64,000 nucleotides of DNA, from NCBI RefSeq assembly GCF_000772105.1, contig NZ_CP009354.1, positions 1,984,001 to 2,048,000 on the forward strand. Direction: 5' to 3'. Each line of letters opens with the position of its first letter. The first letter of the stretch is position 1. This document shows positions 8,172 through 17,533 of the stretch, piece after piece. Both the position numbers and the translations under genes were made by a program. The notes below the pieces were generated by a model. It did no database searches. It worked only from the letters and a program-made list of their open reading frames with translations, and was not told where the DNA came from. This DNA is from Vibrio tubiashii ATCC 19109 (lineage in GTDB: Bacteria > Pseudomonadota > Gammaproteobacteria > Enterobacterales > Vibrionaceae).

Positions 8172-10297
8172 TACATTCCAACCCGACCAAGTGGTTGAAT
8201 GTTGATTTGCTGTGTCAACTCTTGGAAGGAAAGCACTGGCAACTCGTAATAGTCTGATTCAATCAGCTTCCTGACGTATCGACGTACATCCATCGAGACG
8301 ACGAGCACTGGCTTATTAGGCATTCTGCTAAGATCCCCCACCGTCTGCTTTACATCGCTGACAAATTGCTGAGTAACCGAAGGATCCAACGCCAAATAGC
8401 TGCCTGCTGATGTTTGTCTAATACCATTGCGAATCGTATCTTCAAGGCTTTGATCTAGCAGATAAGCAGGGAGCATGTTTTGCCCACTGGCGTATTTGTA
8501 GCAAATGTATCGCTTCAAACTTGAACGAATATATTCAGTGAGCTGAACAACATCTTTTTCTTTTTGTCCCCACTCAACCATCGCTTCGAGAATAACCCTT
8601 AGGTTTCGGATAGATATGTCCTCCGAAACCAGACGTTGGAGGATCTCCGTCATTTTTTGCAAAGGTACGATTCGCTGTGCTTCTTTCACCAACTCGCCAT
8701 AACTGCCTTCCATTTGCTCAAGTAGGTAACGAGTTTCCTGAATCCCAATAAAGTCTTGTGCATAGTCTTTCAACACGTGTGATAAATGGAACGTCAGGAT
8801 TCGATCCGGAGTTAAGAAACCGACATGGCTTATCTCTAGCTTTTCCCGATGGCTGTTTGCCACCCACCTACTCTTGATCCCTGGTAGGAAATCTTCGTCT
8901 TCTTCATAAGGTATCCCGAGCAACTCGAGCTGCTCTGCTCCCTCTGTCACGAGTAATTTGTCTTGTTCTATTCGACCTCTTGCAACTGGTACTTCTTGTA
9001 GCTGAATTAAATATTCTCCGTTGCTCATTCCGTCATTGAAGCGCAGGTGGATACCAGGGAAAGGAACGCCCAGGTCGAGGTATAGAGCGCGCCTAACCCG
9101 CGCAAGCTCATCGTTAAGTGCCACCGCCTCTAGGTGTACCTGCAAGCTTGAATCGAGGTCAATAAGCAACGGCACAGTCATCGCGAACTCTTCTTGTTCG
9201 GTTAACTTACCTTTACTCACTCGAGACTGAGATGGTTTATTTGGCATCGCTGCAGGTGAACCCGCTCCTTGAGCGACAAAGGTAGATAGGTCAGAGGTGT
9301 CAGTCTCATTTTGCTTTTTCTGTTGGTAAAAGAGAAACATTCCCCCTCCCCCAACCACTGCGGCTAGAACAAGGAAAGTTATCTTTGGAAAACCAGGTAT
9401 CAAAGAAAACAGAATCAGAAGAACACCACCAATAAGCAAGGCCCTTGGTTGAGCCGTTACCTGCCCACCAATATCTGAGCCTAAGTCTGATGACTCTTCA
9501 TGAGACACGCGCGTAACAATGATACCAGCAGTAATAGCGATAAATAGCGCAGGGATCTGTGAAACTAAGCCATCTCCAACCGTTAGAATCGCAAATAATT
9601 CCAACGCTTCTGAAGCACTCATACCTTTCTGAGTGACCCCGATCATTACACCACCAAGGATGTTGACTACGATGATGATCAAACCCGCAATTGAATCTCC
9701 TTTTACGAACTTCATTGCGCCGTCCATCGATCCATACATCTGGCTCTCTTTCTCAATCAGAGAGCGGCGGTGCCTAGCTTCATTGACATCAATCACCCCA
9801 GCGCGCATATCACCATCGATACTCATCTGCTTACCAGGCATAGCATCAAGCGAGAATCTCGCACTAACCTCAGCAACACGTTCAGAACCTTTGGTTATTA
9901 CCATAAACTGAACTACGGTGATGATTAGGAACACGACAATACCGACAACTAAGTTGCCACCCACCACGAAGTTACCAAAGGTATAGACAATTTGGCCTGC
10001 ATCACCTTGTAGAAGAATAAGGCGTGTCGTTGTGATAGACAGTGATAAACGGAACAACGTCGTGATTAGGAGAACAGCAGGAAAAGCGGAAAACTCTAGC
10101 GGCGTGGTAATGTAAATCGCCAACATAAGTAGCACCACCGCAATACTCATGTTCGCACCGATCAAGACATCTACAAGCCCTGTCGGGAGCGGCAAAATCA
10201 TCATAAAGACTATCGCTAGCAACATAACTGCTAGCATAATATCTTTACGCTGACCGACCTTATTTAGTATATCAATCAACTTATTCATTGGATTCAC
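8171..10297 (-). CDS. sctV: Export gate protein SctV (VcrD/LcrD), 708 aa
   Basis: A nonameric inner-membrane export gate that receives substrates and chaperones through its cytosolic ring. The N-terminal ~320 residues carry about eight hydrophobic segments. The FHIPEP-family signature region is visible ([20 protein letters not shown], ~150-170, then [29 protein letters not shown]), and a ~350-residue cytosolic domain follows. Length matches LcrD (704 aa). It overlaps vscY by 17 nt. ATG codons at residues 1 and 4 are both plausible starts, the second reducing the overlap. Confidence 0.97.
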   Translation of the reverse strand: MNPMNKLIDILNKVGQRKDIMLAVMLLAIVFMMILPLPTGLVDVLIGANMSIAVVLLMLAIYITTPLEFSAFPAVLLITTLFRLSLSITTTRLILLQGDAGQIVYTFGNFVVGGNLVVGIVVFLIITVVQFMVITKGSERVAEVSARFSLDAMPGKQMSIDGDMRAGVIDVNEARHRRSLIEKESQMYGSMDGAMKFVKGDSIAGLIIIVVNILGGVMIGVTQKGMSASEALELFAILTVGDGLVSQIPALFIAITAGIIVTRVSHEESSDLGSDIGGQVTAQPRALLIGGVLLILFSLIPGFPKITFLVLAAVVGGGGMFLFYQQKKQNETDTSDLSTFVAQGAGSPAAMPNKPSQSRVSKGKLTEQEEFAMTVPLLIDLDSSLQVHLEAVALNDELARVRRALYLDLGVPFPGIHLRFNDGMSNGEYLIQLQEVPVARGRIEQDKLLVTEGAEQLELLGIPYEEDEDFLPGIKSRWVANSHREKLEISHVGFLTPDRILTFHLSHVLKDYAQDFIGIQETRYLLEQMEGSYGELVKEAQRIVPLQKMTEILQRLVSEDISIRNLRVILEAMVEWGQKEKDVVQLTEYIRSSLKRYICYKYASGQNMLPAYLLDQSLEDTIRNGIRQTSAGSYLALDPSVTQQFVSDVKQTVGDLSRMPNKPVLVVSMDVRRYVRKLIESDYYELPVLSFQELTQQINIQPLGRVGM

Positions 10298-10622
10298 TAT
10301 TTAGTGATAGTAGGTAACGTCTGTGAGCCTGACGTGCCCCATCTTGATTATTCAGTTTCCATCTGGCCTGACTGAGGCAAAACCAAAGTCCCGGCTCATG
10401 GTCTTTTGAATCGACCTGTAGTAATTCTTCGCACAACATGGTTGAACGGGTGTATCGCCCTGTCTGGAGACAAGCAACAGCGAGCAGACGTTTTGCTTCC
10501 CAATTGTCAGCGTTAAGCTCCAGTAGTGCATCGAGCAAAGAGATCGCGTTCTCTGGTTGTTGGTACTGAATTTGAAGCGCGGCATGCACAAGCAATAGCT
10601 CTGATTCTTTTTTACTTATCAT
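10281..10622 (-). CDS. vscY: VscY (YscY-type chaperone for VscX), 113 aa
   Basis: A small TPR-like cytosolic protein (YscY is 114 aa). Helical repeats are visible: [28 protein letters not shown] and [26 protein letters not shown]. In Yersinia YscY binds YscX and both are needed for export of early substrates, via contact with YscV. Gene position between vscX and vcrD is conserved. It starts 6 nt after the vscX stop and overlaps the vcrD start. Confidence 0.9.
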   Translation of the reverse strand: MISKKESELLLVHAALQIQYQQPENAISLLDALLELNADNWEAKRLLAVACLQTGRYTRSTMLCEELLQVDSKDHEPGLWFCLSQARWKLNNQDGARQAHRRYLLSLNSESNE

Positions 10623-10628
10623 TGCACG

Positions 10629-11006
10629 TTAGACCTGAATCAATAGATTAAGCGCCATGGTTAGATAACGTTGATCTAGTTGGCTGCTCTCTAGCGTTTT
10701 TGCTGCTGAAGTTAGTGTTTTAGAATCCTGCTGAACTGCTAACACCTTGATAGTGTCTAAAGTTTGGTCAAACTGTTCACGATACTTTTCTGGCCTCAAT
10801 AGATCAGATTGCGTTAACTTTGGCTTAGCCAACTTTAAGAGGTATTGGTCAGATGGACGGAGATCATATAAACGTTCTAAGTGTGTTGCTATCGCTTGGC
10901 CATCGGGCAACAGTTGAAAACGTTGCGGAAAGTCGTGTTCAGCTTGTTCAGTTGTAAGATGACTAAATGCTTCTATTCCAACATTTAGTGTGCTTATTTT
11001 ATTCAT
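10629..11006 (-). CDS. vscX: VscX (YscX-type early secreted protein), 125 aa
   Basis: Matches YscX (122 aa) in length and place, between sycN and vscY. YscX is an exported protein required for needle assembly and is kept with its partner YscY. The sequence contains a recognisable central block, GQAIATHLERLYDLRPSDQYLLKLAKPKL, followed by a helical C-terminus. Its start overlaps the sycN stop by 4 nt. Confidence 0.9.
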   Translation of the reverse strand: MNKISTLNVGIEAFSHLTTEQAEHDFPQRFQLLPDGQAIATHLERLYDLRPSDQYLLKLAKPKLTQSDLLRPEKYREQFDQTLDTIKVLAVQQDSKTLTSAAKTLESSQLDQRYLTMALNLLIQV

Positions 11007-11377
11007 TGTCCAACCACTTCATTATGAAGTCGAATCAGTAACGCAAAAGCTTGTTCTAAGGACGGTATTGTCACCTCCTCACCATTGATTTGTGCTGAGA
11101 ATACGAGAGTTTCTTCTCCTAACAATCCCGTACGAACCGAAAACGGCCAGCCATTATCAAAGTTACACAGTGCTAATGCATCTTTAAGCAGGTCGCTCGA
11201 TTGATGCCATGAGATCCCCCTTGAAAGCATCAAAAATAGGTTGTCCTGATGTCTTTCTATATGGAGAGTTCCACTCAGTTGGAATGTCAACTGCACCCGA
11301 CCAGTTGATGCAAAATCAACTGTATCTAGACCCATTCCTCGACAAAAATCATCCACTGATGAGTCAATCCAATTCAT
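11003..11377 (-). CDS. sycN: SycN-type chaperone for the gatekeeper VopN, 124 aa
   Basis: A class I chaperone that, with VscB as heterodimer partner, binds the N-terminal part of VopN. It opens with the family-like MNWIDSSVDDFCRGMGLDTVDF and has the alternating beta pattern of CesT folds. I chose the ATG at 11377, preceded by GGGAAG, over the upstream in-frame start at 11416, because 124 aa matches SycN (123 aa) and the upstream codons encode an unrelated Lys-rich stretch. The start overlaps the tyeA stop by 14 nt. Confidence 0.88.
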   Translation of the reverse strand: MNWIDSSVDDFCRGMGLDTVDFASTGRVQLTFQLSGTLHIERHQDNLFLMLSRGISWHQSSDLLKDALALCNFDNGWPFSVRTGLLGEETLVFSAQINGEEVTIPSLEQAFALLIRLHNEVVGQ

Positions 11378-11648
11378 CTTCCCATGCTTCCTCTTCTTCT
11401 TTATCAACAGCTTCATCGAGTGCCGTTTGCACTGCTCGAATTAAGTTTTGTCTTTGCTCATCGTCTGCGAACACGTCTACAGGTATATGTCGAACCAACT
11501 TGTGTAACTCGCGGAAGAAACCTATTTTTTGTTCAACCAAGATTAAACCCATTGATTCAGCTAACTTCCAAACCGCTTCAGCACCCACCCATCGTTGTTC
11601 AACCAAAGCGATGATGTCAGCCATTAAGTCAGAATCCTGATAAGCCAT
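11364..11648 (-). CDS. tyeA: TyeA-type gatekeeper subunit, 94 aa
   Basis: Binds the C-terminus of VopN at the cytosolic face and holds back effector secretion until host contact. Length (TyeA 92 aa) and sequence (IIALVEQRWVGAEAVWKLAESMGL, then FFRELHKLVRHIP, acidic tail) fit. Its start overlaps the end of vopN by 20 nt in another frame. In some species the two proteins are fused. Here they are separate, but a frameshift at the overlap could make a fusion. Confidence 0.92.
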   Translation of the reverse strand: MAYQDSDLMADIIALVEQRWVGAEAVWKLAESMGLILVEQKIGFFRELHKLVRHIPVDVFADDEQRQNLIRAVQTALDEAVDKEEEEAWEDELD

Positions 11649-12525
11649 GACTCATCCTTTGCGGTTGAAACATTTGAAACAGACCGCGTACCTGGTCCTG
11701 AAGCGTGTTTAAGGTTTTTAGCTTCTGCATATCAGACATCAGTAGTTGCAGTTTTACCGAGTCAATCGTGCTACCTTGAACACTCAAATCTGCACTCATG
11801 CCTTGCAACATGAACTCCACAGCGGTCGATACTTCCTGTGAACCGAATCGCTCGACGACGTCCTGATATGCAGCTCCTAATCCTTGATAGCTATGCACAG
11901 TATCCCGATAGAAACCTCGCAACTGATGCAAGCTGCTGAACTCTTGCTCCCGACTAAAATCATCTGCAAATTGCGAAACGCGGATTTCGGTATCGATCTG
12001 AGACCAGGAATCCGGACTTTGCTCCATCTTCGTTAAGGCTTGATCTATAACCGCCAGCAGGTGCTTATTGTCTGGGCCTGCTTTGAGGTACTCCTTCGCC
12101 GCTTTCAATGCGAGGTATTGGTGGCTTTTTTCTTCTGAAAAACCATTTAGATAAGCTTGCAATTGTGCAATCGTCGAAATATTGCCACCTGCCATCTTGG
12201 CAGCAAGGTCTTTAATTTTTTGGTTTTTCTCTAAATCAGGAACTTTCTTTAGATACTCAGAGACCAATTCGTGAACTTCATTAACACGTGAGCCACTATC
12301 TTTGACTTTACGTTTGCTAAGGTCTTTTTCTGCTTTTTCTGAGCCGAGTGACGTCAACTCCTCCATCGCATCGAATAGCGACTGAGTAGCATTGTGCACT
12401 CTGACCGTTTCTCCTCGATAGGTACCTTTGCTACTAGCAATATCATGACGACCACTATCTTGGCTAACTCTTACGGACGCATCAAATTTCGAATTTGTAG
12501 TGACTTGATTGTTGATCGTACTCAT
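11629..12525 (-). CDS. vopN: T3SS gatekeeper VopN (YopN/SctW-type), 298 aa
   Basis: The first gene of the left operon. With TyeA, SycN and VscB it plugs effector export until the calcium or contact signal arrives, then is secreted itself. Length matches YopN (293 aa). The HrpE/InvE-like region is visible from ~60 (SLFDAMEELTSLGSEKAEKDLSKRKVKDSG) through the helical core (FSREQEFSSLHQLRGFYRDTVHSYQGLGAAY). The secretion signal region (residues 1-50) is Ser/Thr/Asn-rich. A near-consensus ExsA-type promoter lies 36 nt upstream of the ATG. Confidence 0.95.
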   Translation of the reverse strand: MSTINNQVTTNSKFDASVRVSQDSGRHDIASSKGTYRGETVRVHNATQSLFDAMEELTSLGSEKAEKDLSKRKVKDSGSRVNEVHELVSEYLKKVPDLEKNQKIKDLAAKMAGGNISTIAQLQAYLNGFSEEKSHQYLALKAAKEYLKAGPDNKHLLAVIDQALTKMEQSPDSWSQIDTEIRVSQFADDFSREQEFSSLHQLRGFYRDTVHSYQGLGAAYQDVVERFGSQEVSTAVEFMLQGMSADLSVQGSTIDSVKLQLLMSDMQKLKTLNTLQDQVRGLFQMFQPQRMSHGLSGF

Positions 12526-12560
12526 TCACTCACGCTCCAATTTTCCCAATTTATAGAGCG

Positions 12561-12611
12561 ATTATATTGAGCACCCTCATTCCAAGCTGTCAAAATCAGA
12601 CGCGTTTTTTT
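12561..12611 (-). promoter_or_regulatory. ExsA-type promoter of the vopN operon
   Basis: On the minus strand: an A-run (plus-strand T-run 12605-12611), a GTC at the GnC position, 6 nt, TGACA, forming a perfect -35 TTGACA (plus 12588-12593). A 21-nt gap leads to a perfect -10 TATAAT (plus 12561-12566). A 21-nt spacer is unusable for sigma70 alone but is the known hallmark of ExsA-dependent promoters. This is the best such site in the window. Confidence 0.75.
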
Positions 12612-12630
12612 AGCCCTTTTTTAGTTTTCT

Positions 12631-12682
12631 AAAAACTCCCGACTAATAGTCACTATAAATAGAACGCCCTAAAACCTATTCT
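12631..12682 (+). promoter_or_regulatory. Possible ExsA-type promoter of the sctN operon
   Basis: AAAAA (12631-12635), GAC (12641-12643), -35-like GTCACT (12649-12654), a 22-nt gap, then TATTCT (12677-12682). The TGnnA element is not conserved, so this is weaker than the divergent vopN promoter. If used, transcription would start near 12689. Confidence 0.35.
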
Positions 12683-12697
12683 CGCAATCATCAATCA

Positions 12698-14038
12698 TTG
12701 TGCATTAATTTTAGTTTGAACCAGTTTTCCTATATTACCGATACTCAGCAATCCGCTATTAAACAAACGCGACTGATCCAGATCCGAGGGCGTGTTACTC
12801 AAGTGACTGGTACGATCATCAAAGCTGTAGTTCCAGGGGTACGCGTGGGAGAGCTTTGCGAACTCCGTAATCCTGACCAAACTTTGTCTTTGTTAGCCGA
12901 AGTTGTGGGTTTCCAACAACACCACGCACTGCTAACCCCGCTTGGCAACATGTTTGGTATTTCGTCCAACACTGAAGTTAGCCCATTAGGTAAAATGCAC
13001 GAAGTTGGTGTCGGTGAACATTTGCTAGGTAAGATTCTTGATGGGCTTGGCCGTCCGTTTGATGGCGGGCAAATGCAAGAACCTACCTCTTGGTATCCCG
13101 TCTATCAAGATGCACCACCACCGATGCAACGCAAATTGATAGAAAAACCCATTTCACTAGGTGTCCGGTCAATTGATGGCCTACTTACCTGCGGTGAAGG
13201 CCAACGGATGGGTATTTTTGCTGCTGCTGGTGGCGGTAAGAGCACCTTACTAGCCAAACTTATTCGTTCTGCTGACGTCGATGTCACTGTACTTGCTCTT
13301 ATAGGTGAACGTGGACGGGAAGTTCGAGAATTTATAGAACATGACCTTGGTGAAGAAGGTATGGCGCGCTCTGTACTGGTCGTCGCGACATCAGATCGCC
13401 CTGCGATGGAGCGTGCAAAAGCTGCTTTCGTGGCGACGTCTATTGCCGAGTATTTTCGCGACCAAGGAAAACGCGTTCTTCTACTCATGGATTCAGTCAC
13501 TCGTTTTGCCCGCGCTCAACGAGAGATTGGCTTAGCGGCCGGTGAGCCACCTACACGACGTGGATATCCGCCATCAGTTTTTGCAGCATTGCCTAAGTTG
13601 ATGGAGCGTGCTGGACAATCAGATAAAGGCTCAATTACGGCTCTTTATACTGTGTTAGTCGAGGGTGACGACATGACAGAGCCCGTCGCCGATGAAACAC
13701 GTTCAATACTCGATGGGCACATTATTCTGTCTAGGAAGCTCGCGGCAACCAACCATTATCCCGCGATTGACGTACTACGCTCTGCAAGTCGCGTAATGAA
13801 TCAGATAGTTGATGATTCGCACAAAGAGTCTGCGGCTCATATGCGTGAAATGTTAGCAAAATACGAGGAAGTCGAGTTGCTAATTAAGATTGGTGAATAC
13901 CAACAAGGCACAGACCCTAGAGCAGATATGGCAATTGCTCAAAGCGAAAACATCCGCACTTTTCTTCGTCAGGGTACTCATGAGCCAAGCGACTTAACAG
14001 GCGCGGTTGAACAACTTACGGGAATTGCTAACCAATGA
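12698..14038 (+). CDS. sctN: T3SS ATPase SctN (VscN), 446 aa
   Basis: The hexameric ATPase that strips chaperones and unfolds substrates below the export gate. Walker A is AAGGGKST (~175-182) and Walker B is [29 protein letters not shown] near the start is the typical YscN N-terminus. Length is near YscN (439 aa). No in-frame ATG exists before residue 100, so initiation must be at a weak codon: TTG at 12698 (used here) or TTG at 12716. If the promoter at 12631-12682 is right, 12716 gives the more sensible leader. It overlaps sctO by 4 nt. Confidence 0.95.
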   Translation: MCINFSLNQFSYITDTQQSAIKQTRLIQIRGRVTQVTGTIIKAVVPGVRVGELCELRNPDQTLSLLAEVVGFQQHHALLTPLGNMFGISSNTEVSPLGKMHEVGVGEHLLGKILDGLGRPFDGGQMQEPTSWYPVYQDAPPPMQRKLIEKPISLGVRSIDGLLTCGEGQRMGIFAAAGGGKSTLLAKLIRSADVDVTVLALIGERGREVREFIEHDLGEEGMARSVLVVATSDRPAMERAKAAFVATSIAEYFRDQGKRVLLLMDSVTRFARAQREIGLAAGEPPTRRGYPPSVFAALPKLMERAGQSDKGSITALYTVLVEGDDMTEPVADETRSILDGHIILSRKLAATNHYPAIDVLRSASRVMNQIVDDSHKESAAHMREMLAKYEEVELLIKIGEYQQGTDPRADMAIAQSENIRTFLRQGTHEPSDLTGAVEQLTGIANQ

Positions 14039-14496
14039 TTGCCCAGCTTCTGCACATCAAAAAAATTCGTGCTGACAAAGCCGATAAGGCCGTCCAGCAG
14101 CAAGAGTACCGAGTTTCCCGCGCCTCCGCGCTCGCGTTAAAAGCAGAACAAACGGTCAAAGAATACCATCACTGGCGCGAGCAAGAAGAAGAACGGCGCT
14201 TTGCCAAAGCCAAGCAAAGTACTGTCTTGCTCAAGGAATTGGAAACGTTACGACAAGAAATTGCTCTGTTACGAGAACGCGAAGCCGAGCTCAAGCAAAA
14301 ATCTGCAGAAACAAAGAAAGCACTTGAAGAAGAACAGCGACTCTTGCAAGACAAGAAAAAAGCCGCCTTACAAGCACACAAAACCACCGAAAAGTTTGTT
14401 CAGCTATATGAACAAGAGCGAGCAGAGAAAGAACTGCTAGCACAACATCAAGAAGAACTGGAACAAGAAGAATTTCGCACTGTCGCGGTAATGTAG
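14035..14496 (+). CDS. sctO: T3SS stalk protein SctO (VscO), 153 aa
   Basis: A long, highly charged coiled-coil protein (Glu, Lys, Gln and Arg-rich from ~20 to 145) equivalent to the FliJ/ATP-synthase gamma-like stalk inside the ATPase ring. Length matches YscO (154 aa) and position between sctN and sctP is conserved. The start ATG overlaps the sctN stop (ATGATTG context), so translation is probably coupled. Confidence 0.9.
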   Translation: MIAQLLHIKKIRADKADKAVQQQEYRVSRASALALKAEQTVKEYHHWREQEEERRFAKAKQSTVLLKELETLRQEIALLREREAELKQKSAETKKALEEEQRLLQDKKKAALQAHKTTEKFVQLYEQERAEKELLAQHQEELEQEEFRTVAVM

Positions 14497-14504
14497 AGGG
14501 AACA

Positions 14505-15641
14505 ATGCAAATTAAGCAAAACATTGACGGTCAGACCCTAAATCCATCTCAAAAAATACACTCTGGAAAAGCTTTAGAGCAGGACCCAAATCGCCTGCAA
14601 TCTCGCTTCGAAAATGCGATGGCTGACAAAAAACAGACCAAAAGAAAAGCAGAGATTACCAATAGCTCGGTTCCCACTGGTATGGATGAAGCCCATCTCA
14701 ACTCAAAAAGTGAAAAAGTCTACCATTTGCCTTCTGATATTGAAGTTTCAATTGACTCTACAAACCAATCGATTAAGAACGCTTCAGCGGATGGGATGCA
14801 ATCGGAGCAAACTCTTAATGAGTTCGAAACTAAAGATGCTCGTATCTTACAATCTCATTTTGAAGAAGTTGTAACCGACAAAAAACAATCAAACAAGAAG
14901 AAAACCGTCGATAAAGATTCTGCACAAACGAATGCTGTAGAAAGCCTCCCTGCCGATAAGGGCAAGCTCTCGTCAAATCGAGGAGTGGAGCTCCCACTTG
15001 CTCAAAGTAATAGTCAAAGACAAGATTCTGATTTGTCACCAAAGGATAAAAAGCACAAAAATCCAATAGAGGGCAGCTCTGCTTCTTTAGGCAATAGCAA
15101 AAGTGAATCAAATCTCTCAGTTCTAGGCCGTGGAGCATCCAGTACTGAAGTAAAAGAGATTACTTTTGAACGACTCGAGACACCTTCAACACCTAAAACA
15201 GAAACAACTCAAATTCAGTCCTCTAATGTGATGACTCAGGGGGAACTCATATTAAGGAGCATGACCAATCAAGCTTCTCAGCCAACTCAACACGAGCTGT
15301 CTCACCTCGTCAAACAACTTGTAGAGCAGATCCAAGTATCGCTACCGAATGCCACCACATCGAAAGAGGTGCGCTTACTTCTCAATGACGGTCAGCTAAA
15401 AGGTGGGGAGATCCAAATTAAGTTAGATAACCAAGGTTATAGTGTGACAATCCGTCAAGATAACGCTCTTTCAGTCATTAACCAGCAGGCACGCCAAGAA
15501 TTATCCGAAAGGCTTAATCGTCTTAACTTAGATCAACCGATTAGAATCACCGTCACAGAACAAGCAGACCAACAGCATGACCAGCAGCATTCACGTCAAC
15601 AGCGCAGCATTTATGAAGAATGGCAGCCGGAGGAAAACTGA
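14505..15641 (+). CDS. sctP: Needle-length ruler and substrate-switch protein SctP (VscP), 378 aa
   Basis: Sets needle length and triggers the switch from needle to translocator/effector export. The N-terminal two thirds is a low-complexity, Lys/Ser/Gln-rich ruler. The C-terminal ~130 residues (from LSHLVKQLVEQIQVSLPN) form the conserved T3S4 substrate-specificity domain with the EVRLLLNDGQLKGGEIQIKL pattern. Within the ruler an 18-residue unit occurs twice: LQSRFENAMADKKQ (~31-49) and LQSHFEEVVTDKKQ (~115-132). The length is short compared with Yersinia YscP (453-515). Confidence 0.92.
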   Translation: MQIKQNIDGQTLNPSQKIHSGKALEQDPNRLQSRFENAMADKKQTKRKAEITNSSVPTGMDEAHLNSKSEKVYHLPSDIEVSIDSTNQSIKNASADGMQSEQTLNEFETKDARILQSHFEEVVTDKKQSNKKKTVDKDSAQTNAVESLPADKGKLSSNRGVELPLAQSNSQRQDSDLSPKDKKHKNPIEGSSASLGNSKSESNLSVLGRGASSTEVKEITFERLETPSTPKTETTQIQSSNVMTQGELILRSMTNQASQPTQHELSHLVKQLVEQIQVSLPNATTSKEVRLLLNDGQLKGGEIQIKLDNQGYSVTIRQDNALSVINQQARQELSERLNRLNLDQPIRITVTEQADQQHDQQHSRQQRSIYEEWQPEEN

Positions 15642-16600
15642 TGAAAATAGCGTTTCCTAAAATCGAAGCCGAAAGCGTTGAACTGATTAATCGCCTTTGC
15701 ACAAAACAATGTTACTTCCATGGCAATAATGGAGGGAGCTTATCAATCACTATCGCGGAAAAGCCGCAGTTTTCGGGGTATCGACTCACAGCGATAATTG
15801 GTAGTCAAACTCTACACATCGACTTGGCATCGGCACAATTACAGCAATGGCTTGGCGATATCCTTAAAGAGACTTCTTTCGACTCACTACCAGATTCGCT
15901 TCAGCTCGAGCTATTGGGTGCTCAGTTGGAGCCATATGTGCGTGAGTTAAAACAGCAGTTTGGGCAGCTTCCGGTTCTAAGCAAGTTGGAACCCATTACG
16001 ATAGAAAGCACTCAAGGTCAAACCTTGATGTTAACTGCCAAGGACAACAACAATACACTTTGCCTTTGGCTGAGCCAAGGCAACAACGTTCTCGTCGAAG
16101 CTCTGCCACCTCTATCCTCCAAAATCAATCAGAAAATCACTCTGCCAATCTGGTTGTGCCTTGGCACCACTCAATTATCGGTTAGCGACTTCACTGCACT
16201 TGAACAAGGCGATGTTGTCTTTTTTGATCACTGCTATGTTGCTGAACAGCAAGTTGTTTTTCAGCTATCGGGCAAAAATCTATGGCGATGCAAGCTTGAA
16301 GACCAAACCATTCAAATACTGGAAAAAGAACCAACTATGAACGATTTACATAACCAAGAGCCGATTACCGATCATCAACAACTTCCAGTTGACCTTACTT
16401 TTGATGTTGGCCAGCAGGCGATAACCTTAGAGCAACTTACTCAGCTTCAACCTGGCTATGTTTTTGAGTTAGACCAACCCATAACCAAACCGGTGACATT
16501 AAGAGCCAATGGCAAAGTGATAGGTCAATGTGAGCTTGTTAATGTTAACGATAAGCTCGGTGTTCGCTTGTTAGAAATTTTTATCGGCGAGAACGCTTAA
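15641..16600 (+). CDS. sctQ: Cytosolic ring (C-ring/pod) protein SctQ (VscQ), 319 aa
   Basis: The sorting-platform component that links SctK, SctL and SctN. Two SPOA-type segments near the C-terminus (QLPVDLTFDVGQQAITLEQLTQLQPGYVFEL, then VTLRANGKVIGQCELVNVNDKLGVRLLEI) identify the family. I place the start at the ATG at 15641, one base overlapping the sctP stop (CTGATGA), with GGAGG seven nt upstream. An in-frame ATG at 15620 lies inside sctP and lacks a ribosome site. Length is near YscQ (307 aa). Confidence 0.94.
   Translation: MKIAFPKIEAESVELINRLCTKQCYFHGNNGGSLSITIAEKPQFSGYRLTAIIGSQTLHIDLASAQLQQWLGDILKETSFDSLPDSLQLELLGAQLEPYVRELKQQFGQLPVLSKLEPITIESTQGQTLMLTAKDNNNTLCLWLSQGNNVLVEALPPLSSKINQKITLPIWLCLGTTQLSVSDFTALEQGDVVFFDHCYVAEQQVVFQLSGKNLWRCKLEDQTIQILEKEPTMNDLHNQEPITDHQQLPVDLTFDVGQQAITLEQLTQLQPGYVFELDQPITKPVTLRANGKVIGQCELVNVNDKLGVRLLEIFIGENA
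16337..16600 (+). CDS. Possible internally initiated SctQ-C, 87 aa
   Basis: Yersinia and other YscQ genes also make a short C-terminal product from an internal start, and this product joins full-length YscQ in the pod. Here an in-frame ATG at codon 233 (16337), preceded by the purine-rich GGAAAAAGAA, would give an 87-residue protein covering the last SPOA domain, about the size of YscQ-C. Position and size support it. Expression is inferred. Confidence 0.4.
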   Translation: MNDLHNQEPITDHQQLPVDLTFDVGQQAITLEQLTQLQPGYVFELDQPITKPVTLRANGKVIGQCELVNVNDKLGVRLLEIFIGENA

Positions 16601-16601
16601 T

Positions 16602-17252
16602 ATGATTCAGCTGCCAGACGAACTCAATCTCATCGTCAGCCTTGCGCTACTGGCGTTGATTCCTTTCATCGCAATGATGGCCACCTCTTTCGTCAAACTT
16701 GCGGTCGTCTTTTCATTGTTGCGAAATGCATTAGGCGTGCAACAAATACCGCCTAACATGGCGTTGTATGGTCTTGCGATCATTTTATCTATTTTTATCA
16801 TGGCACCCGTTGGCTTCGAAACCTATGACTATGTGAAGGCAAACGAGATTTCTCTAGAGGATTCAGCAAGTGTTGAGGGACTAATTGAAAGTGGGATGCA
16901 GCCCTATCGCGAGTTTTTAAAAAAACATATTCGAGAGACAGAAGCCGCATTTTTCACCGATGCTGCGCGAACTTTATGGCCGCAAAAGTACGTCGACCGA
17001 CTTGAATCTGACAGCTTATTGCTCTTATTGCCTGCATTTACCGTCAGTGAACTCACTCGGGCTTTTGAAATAGGTTTTTTACTTTATCTTCCCTTTATCG
17101 CCATCGATTTGATTGTGTCAAACATTCTGTTGGCAATGGGGATGATGATGGTATCCCCTATGACCATTTCGCTGCCTTTTAAACTGCTGCTATTTGTACT
17201 ACTTGATGGCTGGACCAAGTTAACTCACGGTCTCGTGTTGAGTTACGGTTGA
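16602..17252 (+). CDS. sctR: Export apparatus protein SctR (VscR), 216 aa
   Basis: A FliP/YscR-family inner-membrane subunit of the export pore (SctR5S4T1). Four hydrophobic segments are visible, with the family patterns MMATSFVKLAVVFSLLRNALGVQQIPPNM near the N-terminus and MGMMMVSPMTISLPFKLLLFVLLDGW near the end. Length equals YscR (217 aa). It starts 1 nt after the sctQ stop. Confidence 0.97.
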   Translation: MIQLPDELNLIVSLALLALIPFIAMMATSFVKLAVVFSLLRNALGVQQIPPNMALYGLAIILSIFIMAPVGFETYDYVKANEISLEDSASVEGLIESGMQPYREFLKKHIRETEAAFFTDAARTLWPQKYVDRLESDSLLLLLPAFTVSELTRAFEIGFLLYLPFIAIDLIVSNILLAMGMMMVSPMTISLPFKLLLFVLLDGWTKLTHGLVLSYG

Positions 17253-17266
17253 CAAGGTATTTAGCT

Positions 17267-17533
17267 ATGAACCCTTCAGAAATCATTCACTTTACGACAC
17301 AAGCACTAACACTTGTCTTGGTACTATCGCTGCCTCCCATTTTAGTTGCTGCCTTTGTCGGTACTTTGGTCTCACTGATACAAGCGCTGACTCAGGTCCA
17401 AGAGCAGACTCTCGGATTTGTCGTTAAGCTGATTGCGGTCATCATTACTCTGTTTGTCACTACCCAATGGTTAGGTGCCGAGCTGCATTCATTTGCCGCG
17501 CTTACAATGGATAAGATCCCGCAGATACGATGA
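17267..17533 (+). CDS. sctS: Export apparatus protein SctS (VscS), 88 aa
   Basis: A FliQ/YscS-family subunit with two transmembrane helices and the conserved loop SLIQALTQVQEQTLGFVVKL. I use the ATG at 17267, giving MNPSEIIHF and 88 residues, the same length as YscS. An in-frame TTG at 17249 lies within the sctR stop region and has less support. The stop overlaps the sctT start by 4 nt. Confidence 0.95.
   Translation: MNPSEIIHFTTQALTLVLVLSLPPILVAAFVGTLVSLIQALTQVQEQTLGFVVKLIAVIITLFVTTQWLGAELHSFAALTMDKIPQIR

Noticed and set aside
11364..12525. Frameshift splitting a single VopN-TyeA fusion
   Set aside because: Both proteins have normal separate lengths and TyeA has its own ATG with a short overlap, as in Yersinia.
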